64,000 bases of DNA from Orientallactaga sibirica (lineage: Eukaryota; Chordata; Mammalia; Rodentia; Dipodidae): NCBI GenBank assembly GCA_036365145.1, contig JAEOAD010000034.1, positions 16,893,501 to 16,957,500 of the forward strand, read 5' to 3'. A program made the translations under genes and the position numbers. Below are positions 12,222-25,427 of the stretch, in pieces; the stretch's first letter is position 1; each line of letters starts with the position of its first letter. A model generated the notes under the pieces. It saw only the letters and a program-made list of their open reading frames with translations, searched no databases and was not told the origin of the DNA.

Positions 12222-12241
12222 GAAACAGAAAGAAAAAGAAA
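12168..12241. repeat. Poly(A) and (GAAA)n tract
   Basis: About 17 A are followed by several GAAA units and degenerate A/G sequence. It probably grew from an A-rich retroelement tail. The Phe/Ser-rich antisense frames over it are artefacts. Confidence 0.93.
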
Positions 12242-13060
12242 AGGAAGTTATTAGAAATTGATTTTTCAGGAAATAAACACTGATAATTATGTTGCAGTAA
12301 AATATAGTATAGGTATAAGTAACTAACAGAGAACATTTCAATAATTAAGGTACCTGAAGTATTTTTCAAAATACCCATTGATCAACTATGTGGAAAACAT
12401 GGGATATCAAATTATCACTATATAGGTTATAACATGGATTTCTAATTGTTTATATACCAGTAGAAACTAGACCACTGAAGCCAACATTCTAAGTCTAAAC
12501 TTTGAAATATTCTAATTAAATTTTAATGACTGTATTTTCTTGAACGTGTGACAACACTAGATTTCTGTTCCCATATGGAAACAATTGTCTGTTATATATA
12601 TTGATTCTTACTTTTCAGAGCACATTATTCAGTTTCTAAAAGTCTCTACAAGGCTCAAATAATAATAATCTAACTTTTTTTTGCTCCAAGTAGATTCTGA
12701 GTTTATGAAAATCAGTTTAGAAAAAAGAATTTTCAGAAATTAGAAGGATATTTGCAGTCCTATGTCTTATGTCCTGTGATGGGCCTCAACTATAAAGGCT
12801 CATTAATGATGACTAAGATTCAAGATATTTTCCTAGAATTGAGTATATCCAGAAAGATGGAATAATTAAAACATGATTTATGGGATATCCAGTAGAAACA
12901 TTTTATTTCCTTTTGTGGAGATTAGTATATATATATATATATATTTTTTTTTTTTTACTTAGATTGAAGCATTTGAACTAGATCCTGAAGGAGGAGACAT
13001 GGCCACCTAATTTCTCATGAGGAAGACCTTTCAGAGGAGAAACACAGCACCTAAAGACAT

Positions 13061-13119
<59 letters not shown>

Positions 13120-13604
13120 ATATATAACATATTATCAAGTAAAGGTATAAACACTGTAGCATGTTGAGAAAGGAATAGTCATTGAATGTGACTTGAATAT
13201 TCCATGAAAAGTAAGGAAAAGGACCAGTGAAAGATGAATGAAAAGGCACAATGACTTTGACAGCCAGCAATGGACACACAAAGTATTAGACATTACCCAA
13301 TATTCAGTGGTGACTAGGAGAATTGGTGTCCAGAAAGTTAATTTATTTATAGAGTGAATAGGAAAGACTTAATGTTTGCAAGAGGTGAGAAGTAATCATG
13401 AGTTCCTTCATTTCAGATTTTCAGACAATTCAAATTTAATACTGAACTTATTCAAGTTAGTATCAGAAATAATATATTATCTAATTTACCATATATATGT
13501 ATATATATGTTATATGTGTGTGTGTGTTTGATACCAAGATGCTAATTGTGTATAAGTCAGAGACAAGCTAGCTACAATGTTGTTGAGATTCTAGCATAGT
13601 GTGA
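12242..13604. other. Unannotated AT-rich stretch with TA repeats
   Basis: I recognise no gene. It contains a (TA)n tract ending in a T run at 12925-12956 and a longer (TA)n at 13064-13115, plus TATG/TGTG-rich sequence near 13490-13530. The Ile/Tyr-repeat frame across 13064-13115 comes from the repeat. Confidence 0.5.
13064..13115. repeat. (TA)n microsatellite
   Basis: About 26 uninterrupted TA dinucleotides. Tracts of this purity are self-complementary and can extrude cruciforms. Confidence 0.97.
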
Positions 13605-13959
13605 TGTAACAGACAGCTTCAGGTTGGCTGAGATGAACTTCCAACCAGGCACAGTTAGGGAGGAAGGGATATTATTTATTGAAGCTTACAGATCCAGGGG
13701 AAGTTCCATAATGGCAGGAGAACTGGCCTGCTCTTACAGGATCAGGCAAGAAAGAGAAAAGCCACAAGCCACACAGCACAGCACACTTCAGGAACTCCTA
13801 TTAGGCACACTTTGCATATCTTTACAATGGAATCCTAAACCCACCACCACACCTTAAGATCCGCCCAGTGACACAGCCTCCAGCAAGGTGGCTGCAGATG
13901 CAAACTATAAACTAATAAAACACTGAATATATTGGGGGCCATCTATTCAAACTACCACA
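13605..13959 (-). mobile_element. MaLR-type LTR (ORR1/MT-like), antisense
   Basis: The plus strand reads as the reverse complement of a rodent MaLR LTR: a TTTATTGAAGCTTACAGATC block, GTTCCATAATGGCAGGAGAA, CCAGTGACACAGCCTCCAGC, and an end reading TGGGGGCCATCTATTCAAAC then TACCACA. The ~355-bp length and TG...CA ends fit a solo LTR of this family. The call is by similarity to remembered consensus. Confidence 0.75.
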
Positions 13960-14325
13960 TGTTGGATGAAAATAATGGAAAGAACTGAGAGTGTGAAGTG
14001 CGAAATAAACAAGTGGTATGGAAAACTCCTAAATATTTTTTAGGTCCACTAAAGAATTTGGAAACCACACCTTTGTAGCTCTCTTGAATTTTCAGTGCAA
14101 GACTAAGGTGAAACTAATGAAATATTGTTTATTTGGTTTAACAGTTCCTAGGCTTGACAGCACATGTAACCTTGGATATGTTCTACAATTGATCCCAGAA
14201 CATTGTTCAACCCAGTCATTTCTGCCACAGTTTTCCTTGTCATCAAATTTTATCTCTAATTGATGACTTACATATGAGTGGTGATGCCATGGCATGTTAT
14301 GGTATGCATGTTTGTACCATGCGGT

Positions 14326-14362
<37 letters not shown>

Positions 14363-15175
14363 ATGTATGGAATATGCACATTTTCCTTGTGCACATATGC
14401 AGAGGCCAGAAAAAAAAAAAAAAAACATCATATGTACTTTTCTTTGCCCTTCTACCTTATTGTCCTGAAATAATCTCCCAAAGATCCTAGAGTGCCTTTT
14501 GCTCCCCTCCCCCACATATTTTAATTAGACTAGCTCACCAAGGAGCTCCAGAGATCCTCTTATCTGTGCCCTGTCAACACTGGAGTTACAGGTATGTATG
14601 GCCATGACTGACTTTCCTTGTTTATTTTTTTGAATTTTTTTAAATTGACAACTTATATACTTACATGGTAAATGAACTAAGACCCTCATGTTCGTGCAGA
14701 AAGAGCCATTTCTTCAGGTCCATATGTTTTCCTTTTTGTTATATCTCATTATTCACTTCTATAACAGTACCATATTTTATAAAGATTGAAGTCTTAACTA
14801 TAAGACCAATACTTTACTGAATTTACAACTTTTGATATTTGTAGGCATGCAAAATTTAGAGGAATAAAGAAAGAAGAGACAATATTTTTAACTTTTCTTG
14901 TTTGAGTTGTATTTTTTGGTTTGTTTGTGGGGAACAAGTCTTAGAACCCTGAGTTACCAATGTTTCTGTATTTCTATTTTTTTTTTTTTCTCAAAGTAGA
15001 GCTTTAGAAATAGGTGTAGACATGTGGGATAAAAATGTTAAAGCTTCTGGAAAATTTTACTCCATTCTTTCTCAGCACTTTCAGATAGAAAACGGTAATG
15101 ATGCTATTGTGATAAATTGTAATAGGGACTTACTTCCTGGTGAGTTATGTTCAGAGCCCTGTGTGGTTTCAGTTC
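13960..15175. other. Unannotated stretch with (GT)n and a B-type SINE relic
   Basis: It includes a (GT)n tract at 14332-14360, an A run at 14410-14425 and a weak B1/B3-like relic near 14530-14625 (GGAGTTACAGGTATGTATGGCC). Reading frames in the 14092-14515 area mostly translate the GT tract. No gene is seen. Confidence 0.45.
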
Positions 15176-15526
15176 TGTGGTGGTTTGGATAAAATGTCTC
15201 CCATAGGCTCATGTGTTTTGAATACTTGTTCTCCAACTGCTGGGCACTTGGAAAAGCTGTGGTGTCTTTCAAAGGTAGAGCCTAATGGAAGAGATGTGTC
15301 ACAGTTAGTCTTTGGGGTAATATAGCTCTACTCCAAGCTTAGTACTTAAACTACTTTCTTCCTGCTACTGTGGAGATGTGAAGCATGTATGGCTGGCTGC
15401 TTCTGCAATAGTTTCACTCCTTGAAGACACTTCTTCAAGAAGCTATAAACTGAAATAAATGTTTTCCTCTCATGTTCTGCTTCTGGTCTTATGTTTGAAC
15501 TGAGCAACAAGAAGGTAACTGCTACA
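15176..15526 (+). mobile_element. MaLR-type LTR (ORR1/MT-like)
   Basis: It begins TGTGGTGGTTTGGATAAAAT and has the family's CCCATAGGCTCATGTGTTTT block, GAAATAAATGTTTTCCTCTC as a likely polyadenylation region, and ends AACTGCTACA. Its length of 351 bp and TG...CA termini fit a complete LTR. MaLR elements are non-autonomous ERVL relatives. Confidence 0.85.
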
Positions 15527-15990
15527 TAAGATGAGTACCAAGAAGTGGGTTCATTGCTGTGATAAACCTATTTGGTTTTAAGTCTTTTGTAACTGGTTTG
15601 AAGGAGGGTTATAGAAGGACTTGGAGCTTTGGACTAGAGAAAAAGAGCTGAATGGGCCATTCTGATAAGAGTTCAAAAGACTGCAATGTAATGATAACTG
15701 TGGCTCGAAAGGCTTGATTTATGAGGTTTAAGAGATAAAAGAAGACTTTTGGAAACTGGGCTAGAAGCAGTTTATGTGAGTGACATTCTAGCAGAAAGGC
15801 CAGCTTCTGCTGTCCTGAGAACTTGAAGAAAGTTAAATTTAAAAGTAATGGGCTGTTTGGTGGAGAAAAATATAGACAAAAGATATGAAAGGTTTATGGG
15901 ACAGAAAGATTTAAAAAATCTTAGGCCAGAGATTGCAGTAGGCTTAGTTTCAATTGTTTAAGAGATTTCCACCTTTAAGGGTGGGTTAGT
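15527..15990 (+). mobile_element. MaLR internal sequence (partial)
   Basis: Immediately after the LTR, AAGAAGTGGGTTCATTGCTG followed by TGATAAACCTATTTGG resembles the start of MaLR internal sequence, which characteristically follows 'accagaagtggg...attgctgtgata'. About 460 bp remain and there is no second LTR, so the copy is truncated. The internal part has no coding capacity in this family. Confidence 0.65.
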
Positions 15991-16204
15991 TGATCTGTAC
16001 AACATCAGAACTGCTAATACTTTAATTTTTTTTAGTATTGACAACTTCCATAATTACAGACAATGAACTATGATAATTCCCTCCCTCGCCTTCACTTTCC
16101 CCTTCACCACTCCACTCTCCATCATATCCTTTCCTCTTTCAGAACTGCTAATTTTTGGAAAGCCTGTAGGAAACTGTTGGATATTTTGTTCCAACAATGA
16201 AGGT
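15991..16204. other. Pyrimidine-rich unannotated segment
   Basis: It contains a CT-rich stretch (CCCTCCCTCGCCTTCACTTT, about 16079-16140) that may be another small repeat fragment. I cannot name it. Confidence 0.35.
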
Positions 16205-16330
16205 AACTGCTATAAACTGTGTAACACTAGCAAGTCACTTTCCTACTTAGGTGGCAGTTTCCTTATCTCTGTGAGGGAGAAGGAAGCTAGTTGACCTATG
16301 AGGTCATACATGAGAATAATATAAGACTTA
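16205..16330 (+). repeat. MIR-like ancient SINE relic
   Basis: AACTGTGTAACACTAGCAAG, TCACTTTCCTACTTAGGTGG, CAGTTTCCTTATCTCTGTGA and ACCTATGAGGTCAT follow the MIR order (ctgtgtgacc ... gcaagtcactt ... cagtttcctcatctgt ... acctcatagg). Confidence 0.7.
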
Positions 16331-17460
16331 TCTGATATGGGAGAGGTCCTTGTGCCAAATAGAATTGATGATTTGATAGTCATTTGGTTAAATGTGCCAA
16401 CTCTCATGTTCAAAAGACCTGTTAGAAACCATTGCCTAGTCATCTATGTGAAATTACACTTAAATGCTTGTTAGATTGATAAATTATTATTTTAAGTTTC
16501 TAGAACTATTGATAGGCCATTAACTAGTCTCACTTTAATTATGTTTTGTTATGATAGTACTGTAAAGTGTTAGTATTCTTATCTCTGTAATTTTCTGTTT
16601 CAATCTCATTTGTTAATGAAATTAACAAAACTAGTTGGTAGGAAAAATGAATGGGTTACTCTGTGAAAAATATCCAAGAGCAAAGTATATTAAATGCATG
16701 ATATTATCCATTTATTTCTTATTACAGTTTTTGTACTAAAGCATAGCATTTATAAAATTTACTTTAAAAATTAGGTGACTTTTACCATGTTTATTCCATG
16801 TCACTGGATTTGTACATTTGGAGGGTAATGGGGGGTAATGAGCAGGTAAAATGCTGGGAGGTTAGAATTGCTGGTAGTCAAACTATATATGAGTTTGACC
16901 AGTGATTATTACCCTTGATAGATATTTTAATAAAATGAATAAAAGAAGTTCAGAAGATGAATTATATATTAGGTCAATCAATTCTTTAATAAATAAAATT
17001 TTAGTTTCACATTCAAAAGAACATTAGCTATCACTAGCTTCTGAATTGTTCCTCTAGTCCACAGACTCTAACACAGCATAATTGCACCTGAATATCAGCA
17101 ATGGCTGAATGACCTAAGACTTTATCAAAATTTAATTTGAGGAATGTTTTCCTGCCTAACTTCAAAGATTCTTAGATTCTTTGTACTCGTAGTTTGCTTC
17201 TAATTCAGTTTTAAGTGAATCTCCTGTCATATAAATTTATAAGTAATTCAGAAAAGCCAAATATGTTTGGTTTTCCTTTTAAATATTCAAAGCTTACCGA
17301 GTAGAATGAAATCCAGCACAGAAACCATGTATTGCTCTTGCCTTTTTTTTTGTGCAAATATCTTTTCCAATAAAGAACAGGTATAACCTGAAAGTTGAAT
17401 TTAGGTGGAGTTACATATATATCAATGAAGATACAGAAATATTTAAAAAAATGAGTCCTG
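16331..17460. other. Unannotated AT-rich stretch
   Basis: No gene or repeat is recognised. Frames are short and multiply closed. Confidence 0.45.
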
Positions 17461-17711
17461 GGCTGGAGAGACAGATTAGCAGTTAGAGCACTTACTTGTT
17501 AAGCCTAAGGACTTATATTTGACTCTTTATATCCCATGTAAGCCAGATGTACAAGGTTACAAAAGCATTCAAGGTCACACATACACACAAGGTGGCACCT
17601 GTGTCTGGAGTTCGATTATGGTGGTTGGGGGCCCTCGTGCACCACTTCTTCCCCCCCCCACACACACACACATAAAAAGGCTAGTCTGTTGGGCTTGCCT
17701 CAAAAAAAATC
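17461..17711 (+). mobile_element. tRNA-derived B2-superfamily SINE
   Basis: It starts GGCTGGAGAGACAGATTAGC with AAGCCTAAGGACTTATATTT and AAGCCAGATGTACAAGGTTA. The middle carries an apparent internal duplication (two CAAGGT segments at about 17549-17592), and a C/CA run replaces the usual CT segment. It ends in an A-rich tail near 17702-17710. Confidence 0.88.
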
Positions 17712-19991
17712 ATGTCATCTAACCTGTAAGTTAAGGAGCTATGATTTAAATCCAGATATTTGATGAAACAGTCCATCTTATCTGCTACTTAGAATGTATT
17801 CGCATTGTCTGTAAAAGTTGTTTGCGATCCTGATTGTCATCAGTTAATAATACAAACTCTTATTCCAGATGTTCTGAGTGACAAAACTTATAGGAGAGAT
17901 CTGCCAGTCAGTCTGTTCAGTGAATAGGCACAACCTGGTAACTATAATTTTACCACTAGCTGAGGGATTAAAAAATAAACTTCAAACATTGATCGATATG
18001 CATCCATTTCCAAATAGGCAAATTACAGATGCAAAATAACAGCATAAAGTTTAAAAATCATACTTAGAAGGAAAACACCAAAATTTGAGTCACATCAACT
18101 CAACAATAGTGTGAAATTGTCTAGATTGTTTTCATAAGATCAGCCAGTGAAAGGAAACACAAGTTTTTTTTTGGGAGGCACCAGGACAAAAGCCTTACAC
18201 ACCAAAGGTACAACTGAAATAATGCTTCAAGTGAAGAGTATATAAAAATGTGTCCCAAAGTGAATTTCCAAGCTGATGATGTGGCTTTAAAGGAGGGGTG
18301 AAACTCATTTTCAAACCAGTAATTCCCCTTGCACAGCCACTGTGAGCTGTATGAATCACTGAGCACATTTCAGGGAATGGCTGTCATGTGTCACTAACTG
18401 ATTCTCAGTGCAGATGGGCTCCAGGGTGCTCAAGATCTATTTTGAGAATGCTGCAAGTGGTGGAAGCCTGCTGGTTCCACTGTAAGGAAACCTCAACCAT
18501 CCTTGAAAATGTAAAGAAATAATGCTCTCAGTGCAAGCACATTTTCTTCTTGTTATGGTTCACATTGCTTGCATTTCTTTTGCTAAATCTCACATTCTCT
18601 GGGCTCCGTTTTTCCACAGCTGAATCATCTTTCATCTCCCCTAAGTCTGCAGGCATAGCATGCAACTTGGAGTTTTCCACATGCCTTAAAAATAGAATGA
18701 AGCAATAGTTAGTGAAAATTGCGTGTTTTTGTAAAGCTAGTGGCTTACAATATTATCAGGTGCAATAATTTCTTCATCTCCATTTTTATAGCTGTATCTT
18801 GGCACCATGGGTTACCTTAGAAACTTCCTTCAATATGGTCCTTTTGCTTTTCAGTTTAATAGGAAATACCTACTAGAGATGAACGTGTCCTAGTGTCTAG
18901 AATCTAAGAATACATTGTGATCCATAACCAAGGGACTTGATGGATGTGACTAAATAAAGAATCTAGACATGAAGGAGTAGTTCTGGGTTAAGCCCAAGAC
19001 AATCACATGGTTCTTTAAATGAGAGAGTGGGAAGTCCAGAGTGTGAAAAGAAACTGTAACAACAGCAATAGAAAGTGATTAGACTGAGAGTGATGCGGGA
19101 ACATCAAGAACTATGGACAGCTTCTAGATATAGGAAAAGGCAAGGAAATAGATTATCAGATGAAGGAACATATGCTTAATAGCCTCCTTTGGATTTGCAA
19201 GCTTCAGTATAATGAATGTATATTGTTTTAAAGCATTACATTTTATGTATTTTTGTGACATGAACAATAAAAATCTACTAGTATTTGAAATAACTAAGAT
19301 CAGTATTCCTGGTTCATTAATCATTAATACTTGTATTGGGCCTTTATATGAGAGAGAGCACTAAAGGTTTTGTTATTGTTGCTATTAAGCCATTAAAATG
19401 CTGATGTTTGACTTTAAAATTTGGTGTGCCATCATTAATATTATACAATTAAAAAAAGGAAACTTCATGATAGCATAAGATCACCAAATTGGATGTTCCT
19501 TTCCCTTCCTACTTTTATTCTAGTCCTCTATTTGTTCACAATTTTTCAGTGTGATGTACAGTTTACCTCTGTTTCTCTGTACTCTTTCTGTGACTCTGTC
19601 AAGCTCAGGATGAGTTTTCCAAAAATCTTTAAGCAATGAATTTTTCCATGAAAATAAATAAAATGGATAAATATAATAAAATACATGGAGCATCTGAACA
19701 AGAGATTGCCTAAAAAAATGATTTTAAACACAATTACCTATAGTGCATCTGTTCAAATACCTTTTCTGCGATTTTTCTCCTTAAAGTTTGAGTGTTTTGA
19801 CTTCCCCTTCTGGTGGCCCAGTTTTATCCAACTTTGAGTAACTCACTGGCAACACAGTTGGAGTTTCAAGCATGACAATCTCTTCTAATGTTTTCCTGCT
19901 TTTTATGAATATGGAGATAGAGGTTTGCTATCAAAATGAAGATATATTTTCAAGGTCTTTATAATTGTTACTATCCCCTTTTCCATGCTCT
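17712..19991. other. Unannotated stretch
   Basis: About 2.3 kb with no recognised gene or repeat. A moderately GC-richer patch at 18270-18680 has no supported splice or coding structure. Confidence 0.45.
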
Positions 19992-20167
19992 CTTTTTGCT
20001 TTGTCTTTTCTTTTTTGGGGGCGGGGGGAGATAGAGTTTCACTCTAGCTAGTCCAGGCAGACGTGGAAGTCACTATGTAGTCTCAGGGTGCTCTCATACT
20101 CACGGTGATACTCCTGCCTCTGCTTACCAAGTGCTGGGATTGAAGGTGTGCACCACCATGCCTGGCT
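19992..20167 (-). mobile_element. B1 SINE (7SL-derived) with target-site duplication
   Basis: The plus strand shows a T-rich tail, then GATAGAGTTTCACTCTAGCT, TCACTATGTAGTCTCAGGGT, AGTGCTGGGATTGAAGGTGT and GCACCACCATGCCTGGC, the inverted B1 consensus. TTCCATGCTCT occurs at 19981-19991 and again at 20168-20178, an exact 11-bp target-site duplication. Confidence 0.95.
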
Positions 20168-20178
20168 TTCCATGCTCT

Positions 20179-22317
20179 GTTTTACTTTACCTTCTGTAGC
20201 TATCCTTTTCTGTGAAAGAAAGTTGGAAGCAATGCATGCCAAGACTTTATGTAACAGCAGTGTCACTATATAAGATGCCTGGGTAACCAAGTCTGACTTT
20301 CTCGGCATAGTGCTAGCTTCTTTGTTGAAATATTTGTAAGACTGACAGCTAAACTTTCCAGCTCAAAATGAAAACTTTAGTTATTTGTTATAACAGTTGT
20401 CTTGCTTCCCAATAAAGGTGGGAGGAAAGGTGTATAGGGTTGTTTAGACAGAACCTTTAAACAATAAACATGAACACATATAACATCCCTTATTTCTCCA
20501 ACATCATTGCATGATGACTAATAAACAACAAAACAATCACAGAAAACTAATATTATTACTTACTTAATTGCTAGTAAACAGTATCACGAGGAATGTTATG
20601 ACCCTAACTAACACAAGGCCCTGGGAACAAGAGACAATAGTAAATTGAGGAAATCTGGTGGTGTGCTATTACTTCACGCACCATTCATCATTTGGAGGGA
20701 GGATGTGAGGTAAGCTCTACCAGATCAAAGTTCAAGTAATACTTTCTTGTCCTACCAAGAGTTCCTTGGGGGGCGGGTATGTAGAAGTCTACATAATGAT
20801 TTAAAGTCAAGAACAAGCATAGAACATGGGTCCAACAGCAGCATGAATGTACAATGTTTACATTATTAGCAATGTAATGCTGTCCAGTGAAAGCTGAAGA
20901 AGGGAAGAGTTGGAGTCACACAGAGAAGAAGTAAAATATATATATTTTGGGCAACAAGACAAGTATTACATAAGAAATACATAGGAAAATAAAACATACA
21001 ACTGAACTTGAGAGCAATTTATTATCTCAAGGCCTTGGTAAAAAATATGAAAATTGAACTCAAACAGATATGGACTGAGCAAAGGACCAAAACTTCATGT
21101 GTATATCCAGTTATCTCATTCTCTTTTGCCAATAACTTTTCCTTGAAAAGACTATGGCTTGATTCTAAGACATAAAAATATTGCTTGCTGAGGTTTGCCT
21201 TAGAGATGTGTCAGTTTTAACTACAACTGAAATCAGTTGCTGACTCCAACAACAACAACAACAAAATGAATTCAATTAAAGATGAACTAATGAACAGCCC
21301 AAGCCAAAACTCAGGATTCTTCTCCTCATTTCATTAAGTGATTACCTTACTTGGAAAATGATATGGATTTATTGAAAATCTTGCTGTACTGGGGAAATAA
21401 TAATTAGAGAATTGATAATTATTATGATATGTATAACTAGCATCAGCTCATCACCTGATTGTCTCCTAGAAACAAACATACTTATTTCAACTACTCAGAA
21501 GAGTAAGTTCAAATTCCATGATTTTATATAACTTGTCCATATTTTTAATAATTAATCAGTAAAACAAGTGTCCAAATAAGTTGCCTATTTCAAATTGTCT
21601 GATTTTAAACAAACCATGTAATGAGCTATCACCTTCACAATTCTAGAAGAATGAAGATGTTCAAGCAGCCAAGTGTTCCACTGCTTAGAATTGTATTGTG
21701 AACACTAGCAAAGTCATTAGATTGTGTCTGGTATAAACATACATCATTATAATATGGAAAGGCCAAAATAAAGTGACTTCTATGAAGTCATATAACACTG
21801 GTGCCAACTCAAGTGCTCCCAAGTCTTTTGACTTCCTTCAAACAATTTACTCACATGTCCAATGCTGGAGTTCTTCATATGATCATTTTACAATCCTTTC
21901 TACTTTCTACTTCTGGAGTGACTGCCATGCACATAGCCCAGACATAGCCAGGGAAATGTCTTCAAGCCAAGCTCATAGCATTTTGTGTTGTATTGATTTT
22001 CTAGAAGATTTATAGCATTGACCTGATCTCAATGAAGAAACTAAATCCAATTCAATAAGGAATTACAAGTCTGTCTGATCAATAATCTATTTATCTCCTT
22101 CACTTTGCCATCTTCAGACACTCCAAACTTGTCATTGGAAATTGAATGCATTTTAAAACTATAATTATGCAGCTCCAAAAAAAGATTTCAACATTTCTGA
22201 AGAGTTTCAATTGCCTTTGAGAAAATACTACCCTGGACTGGGTAATAAAGATCTCAATCTGGTCACCAACCAAGTATTTAACCTGGGAAGTTAATAGAAA
22301 TACAGTGCCTACAGAAG
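20179..22317. other. Unannotated AT-rich stretch
   Basis: Over 2 kb without recognised genes or repeats, apart from a short (CAA)n at 21249-21263. Confidence 0.45.
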
Positions 22318-22610
22318 ATGCTTACCCCCATCACTGAAGTAGACCTAAAACTATCACAACATGGCTCAGAGAAATTCGCAAAAGAGGGGCGGAAAGATTG
22401 TTAAAGGCACAAGTTGGGACATTATGCACAGAGACACTGCCTCTTCCCCATAACTAATGGCTACCCCCACAATGCGTGACTCACATTCCCCAACAAAGCA
22501 GGTCCCTTCAGAGAGGGGAGGACAGGGAGAAGGTTAATATTATATATACATTGAAAGTAATAAAATGACACAGGATTTGCTCTATAAAAAATAGAAAAAG
22601 AAATTTAGTA
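22318..22610 (+). mobile_element. LINE-1 3'UTR end, heavily 5'-truncated
   Basis: It matches the last ~290 bp of the 3'UTR at 11750-12030: ATCACTGAAGTAGACCTAAA, CAAGTTGGGACATTATGCAC, CCCCATAACTAATGGCTACC and TCACATTCCCCAACAAAGCA, ending in A-rich sequence. Confidence 0.88.
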
Positions 22611-23440
22611 TCTGTATAATATGAGCCCAAGATCATAGCATTTTCTGTACTATGCAAGATTCAACACGGGCTATTAGTTTCTCTTGTGGGAGCCTAGTTT
22701 TAGAAATATCTAGTTGAACTAAGACATATCTAGAGGAAAGTAATTCAAGTGTCAATGAAAATAAAATAATTTGGATAAAGGAAAATTAAAGAAGGTATAT
22801 ATTATTCTGGAGTAGAATAAAATGAAGAAACCTGAAAGAAAACCTTAAAAAGTCAAATGCAATTACTAAGGGAAAGCAAGTGTTGCAGATCCAGATGTTA
22901 ACCACACAATGCATGTAGAAAAGTTAGCTAGGAGATTTTAGTTTTCTATAGGAGAAAACTTTCTAATGAATGGGACTCTAATAGTATGAAACATCCTTAC
23001 CTGGAGGTAGCTATCTGTATGGTATAAAAGAGACTTAAATCAAGTAACAACCTGTCAGAAATGGATTGTAGATTGAAATGAGATGTGGTAAGTTTGAAAT
23101 GAAGATGAGATTTCCAGATGTTCCTGTTCTACATATTGATAAAGACTTCTAATCTATGAGACTTGTTATCTCTCATTCATATTCTCCTACTCATCTTTAT
23201 TCTCTTCTTCCTGAGTGTTAGCTTCACATTGCATACTGTGCCTTTAAAACTGATTTCTGACCCCTTAAAAGCATGATGCTTCAGATTCAATTTCATAGTT
23301 TGCTCTGATTTCTCCCATAGTTACATGTATTTTTATGCATGTGTTTGAATTCTTTAGTATGAGAATCACTGTTCTCTCAATAAGAGCATGGAGGGATTGT
23401 CTGGTAAGAAGGGCCCTGGAGAGTGGGATGAAGCCTAACC
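22611..23440. other. Unannotated stretch
   Basis: No gene or repeat is recognised. Confidence 0.45.
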
Positions 23441-24553
23441 CTAAACCATTTGGCTCTGGCTCCTCAATCCCAGGACCCAAAATTGTTACAACCCACATAG
23501 GTCCCCAAAACAAGACAGGATTCTGCCAAAGCACTTGCTTACCTGCCTAAGGTAAAAGGTAAGACCATCTTGCTGAATATAGTACATGCGGTCAATGTAG
23601 ACTATTGAGAGATCCTACTGAATCGGAAAGAATGCCAGTGAACAGATAGCTCTGTGACTGGCTAACATATCTGCTCAGTGGAAAGGAACCCATACCTGAA
23701 CTGGGCACCAAGTCAGAATCCCATCGAGACCAAGGTTATGGACTCCAGTGAGAAGTTCCCACCAGTCTTTGGCCAGAAATGAGGCTATGCTCATCAAAAT
23801 GCTCTAAATTAAAAGTGTTTATCCACTTGAGCCACATAGTGGGCATGTACAACCTTGTGCTTGCCTCACCTTCATGCATCTGGCTTAAGAGGGATCTGCA
23901 GAGTCAAACATGGGTCTTTATGCTTCATAGGCAAGCACCTTAACCACTAAGTAGTCTCTCTAGCCCAACAATGCTTATTTCTTTTAACCAATGCTGATGT
24001 CACTCTCTGTTGGAGAATCTGTTTTTCAGAAAGCAGCAAGAAACACTGACAACCAAAATCTATCAAGAGAAGAATAGATACCTGACTCCCTTCCAGGAGT
24101 TGAACTACCCCAAACATAGCAGCTAGGGTCCAGGTAAAACCACAGAGGAATTGGCGAGATGAACAAGAGGGCAGCTTTCATGAGAAGCCTGTCAACTTAC
24201 ATCAGGGTGATGGAAAAATATACTAAGGATACTCAAAACGCAGAAATTCAAAAGCTGCCAAGAGCTCACCAGTAAAGTAGACTTAAGTAATACCCACCAA
24301 AACTCAGAAAACTTTGTGGAAGAAGGGACAAAAAAAAAGAGCCACAGGGTGGAAGGAATATCTAGAGGCATTGCCCTACCCCACACCCCAATGACTGGCT
24401 GCTACTCTCACAACTTTTAACCCACAAATACATGATGAATACTAGCAATCCCATTAAGGAGGGAACTCAATGAAGTGAGGATAGGGAGGAGGGAAATGAT
24501 GGTGCTGACACATGATATATCCATATAAAGTTTTTACTTAATAAAAAAAAAAA
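23441..24553 (+). mobile_element. LINE-1 3'UTR, 5'-truncated sense copy
   Basis: It follows the 3'UTR order seen at 35750-36790: GGTCCCCAAAACAAGACAGG, TCTGCCAAAGCACTTGCTTA, GTTGGAGAATCTGTTTTTCA, GCTCACCAGTAAAGTAGACT, TGACTGGCTGCTACTCTCAC, ending TTACTTAAT then A13. The exact 5' edge is uncertain by about 50 bp. A SINE interrupts it at 23827-23966. Confidence 0.88.
23827..23966 (-). mobile_element. tRNA-derived B2-superfamily SINE, truncated
   Basis: The inverted head (AAGCACCTTAACCACTAAGT... TCTCTAGCCC) and middle are present, but the GA-rich part and tail are missing, leaving ~140 bp. It is inserted in the L1 3'UTR. Confidence 0.85.
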
Positions 24554-25194
24554 AATCTACCTCAAAGTTATTTGAGAAAATAAATAAAATAACTATGTAA
24601 GTTGTAAATAAAAAAAAAAAAAAACAGTCAGAATTGTTAAACTAAAACCACTTGTATCGATTAAAATGTTCATGAGTATTATCAAAACTTAAAGATTTTT
24701 AAAGAGATATTGTAAAAATTTGTTAACAATAAATATTGAATTTAAAAAAGTTTTAGATAAACAATAGAATGCATCAAAAAGTCAGTTAAAAGGATACTGG
24801 GAGCATGAAAGCAAAGCAGGAAAAGGAAGACAGAACAGAAACATTTGGGGGAGTGTGTGTGTGTGTGTGTGTGTGTGTATCAAAATATGATATTAAAAAT
24901 AAGATGTTATTTTGCATGCTAATTGAAAAATAAAGGAAAAAATGAAATAAAACAGAACTACAAAGGTTGTGTAAATCTTCATACAAGCATTAATACAATG
25001 ATCTCAGAAAACATTGATGTGTTGATATTGTCATTCTTTCAGATTTGATTTGGATATATATTTTCACATTCCTTTTATACAGCATTTCATTACCTACTCC
25101 TTTCACTCACTTGATTCATAATAGTGTGATCATTACTATTAGAGGAATTACATTAAAACTATTATGCATCAGTGAAGTTTTCTACTTAAAACTT
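24554..25194. other. Unannotated AT-rich stretch with (GT)n
   Basis: It contains an A run at 24610-24624 and a (GT)n tract at 24853-24878. No gene is seen. Confidence 0.5.
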
Positions 25195-25325
25195 TGAGAA
25201 GAGGTCTTGCTTTGTAGCTCTGGTGGCCTGATAATTGTTATGTAGATGAGGCTAGCCTCAAACTTTAGGTGATTTTCCTTGCTTTAGCCTGTGAGTACTA
25301 GGACTACAGACATGCACCTCCAGGC
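25195..25325 (-). repeat. B1-like SINE, diverged
   Basis: The plus strand reads GAGAAGAGGTCTTGCTTTGT ... GCTAGCCTCAAACTTTAGGT ... GTACTAGGACTACAGACATG, the inverted B1 pattern with many substitutions. It is older than the copies at 19992 and 40921. Confidence 0.75.
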
Positions 25326-25427
25326 CAAGTGACATTAATTTTTAAAAAACTGTTTTCTTGGCCAGGGTTGCATTGCTTATGTCTTCATTTTGGGATTCTG
25401 ATCCTATTATCTCTTCTATGTCATTAT

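Noticed and set aside
15527..15990. MaLR internal sequence considered as a possible viral-type coding region
   Set aside because: MaLR internals are non-coding, the segment is short, and no protein similarity is visible.
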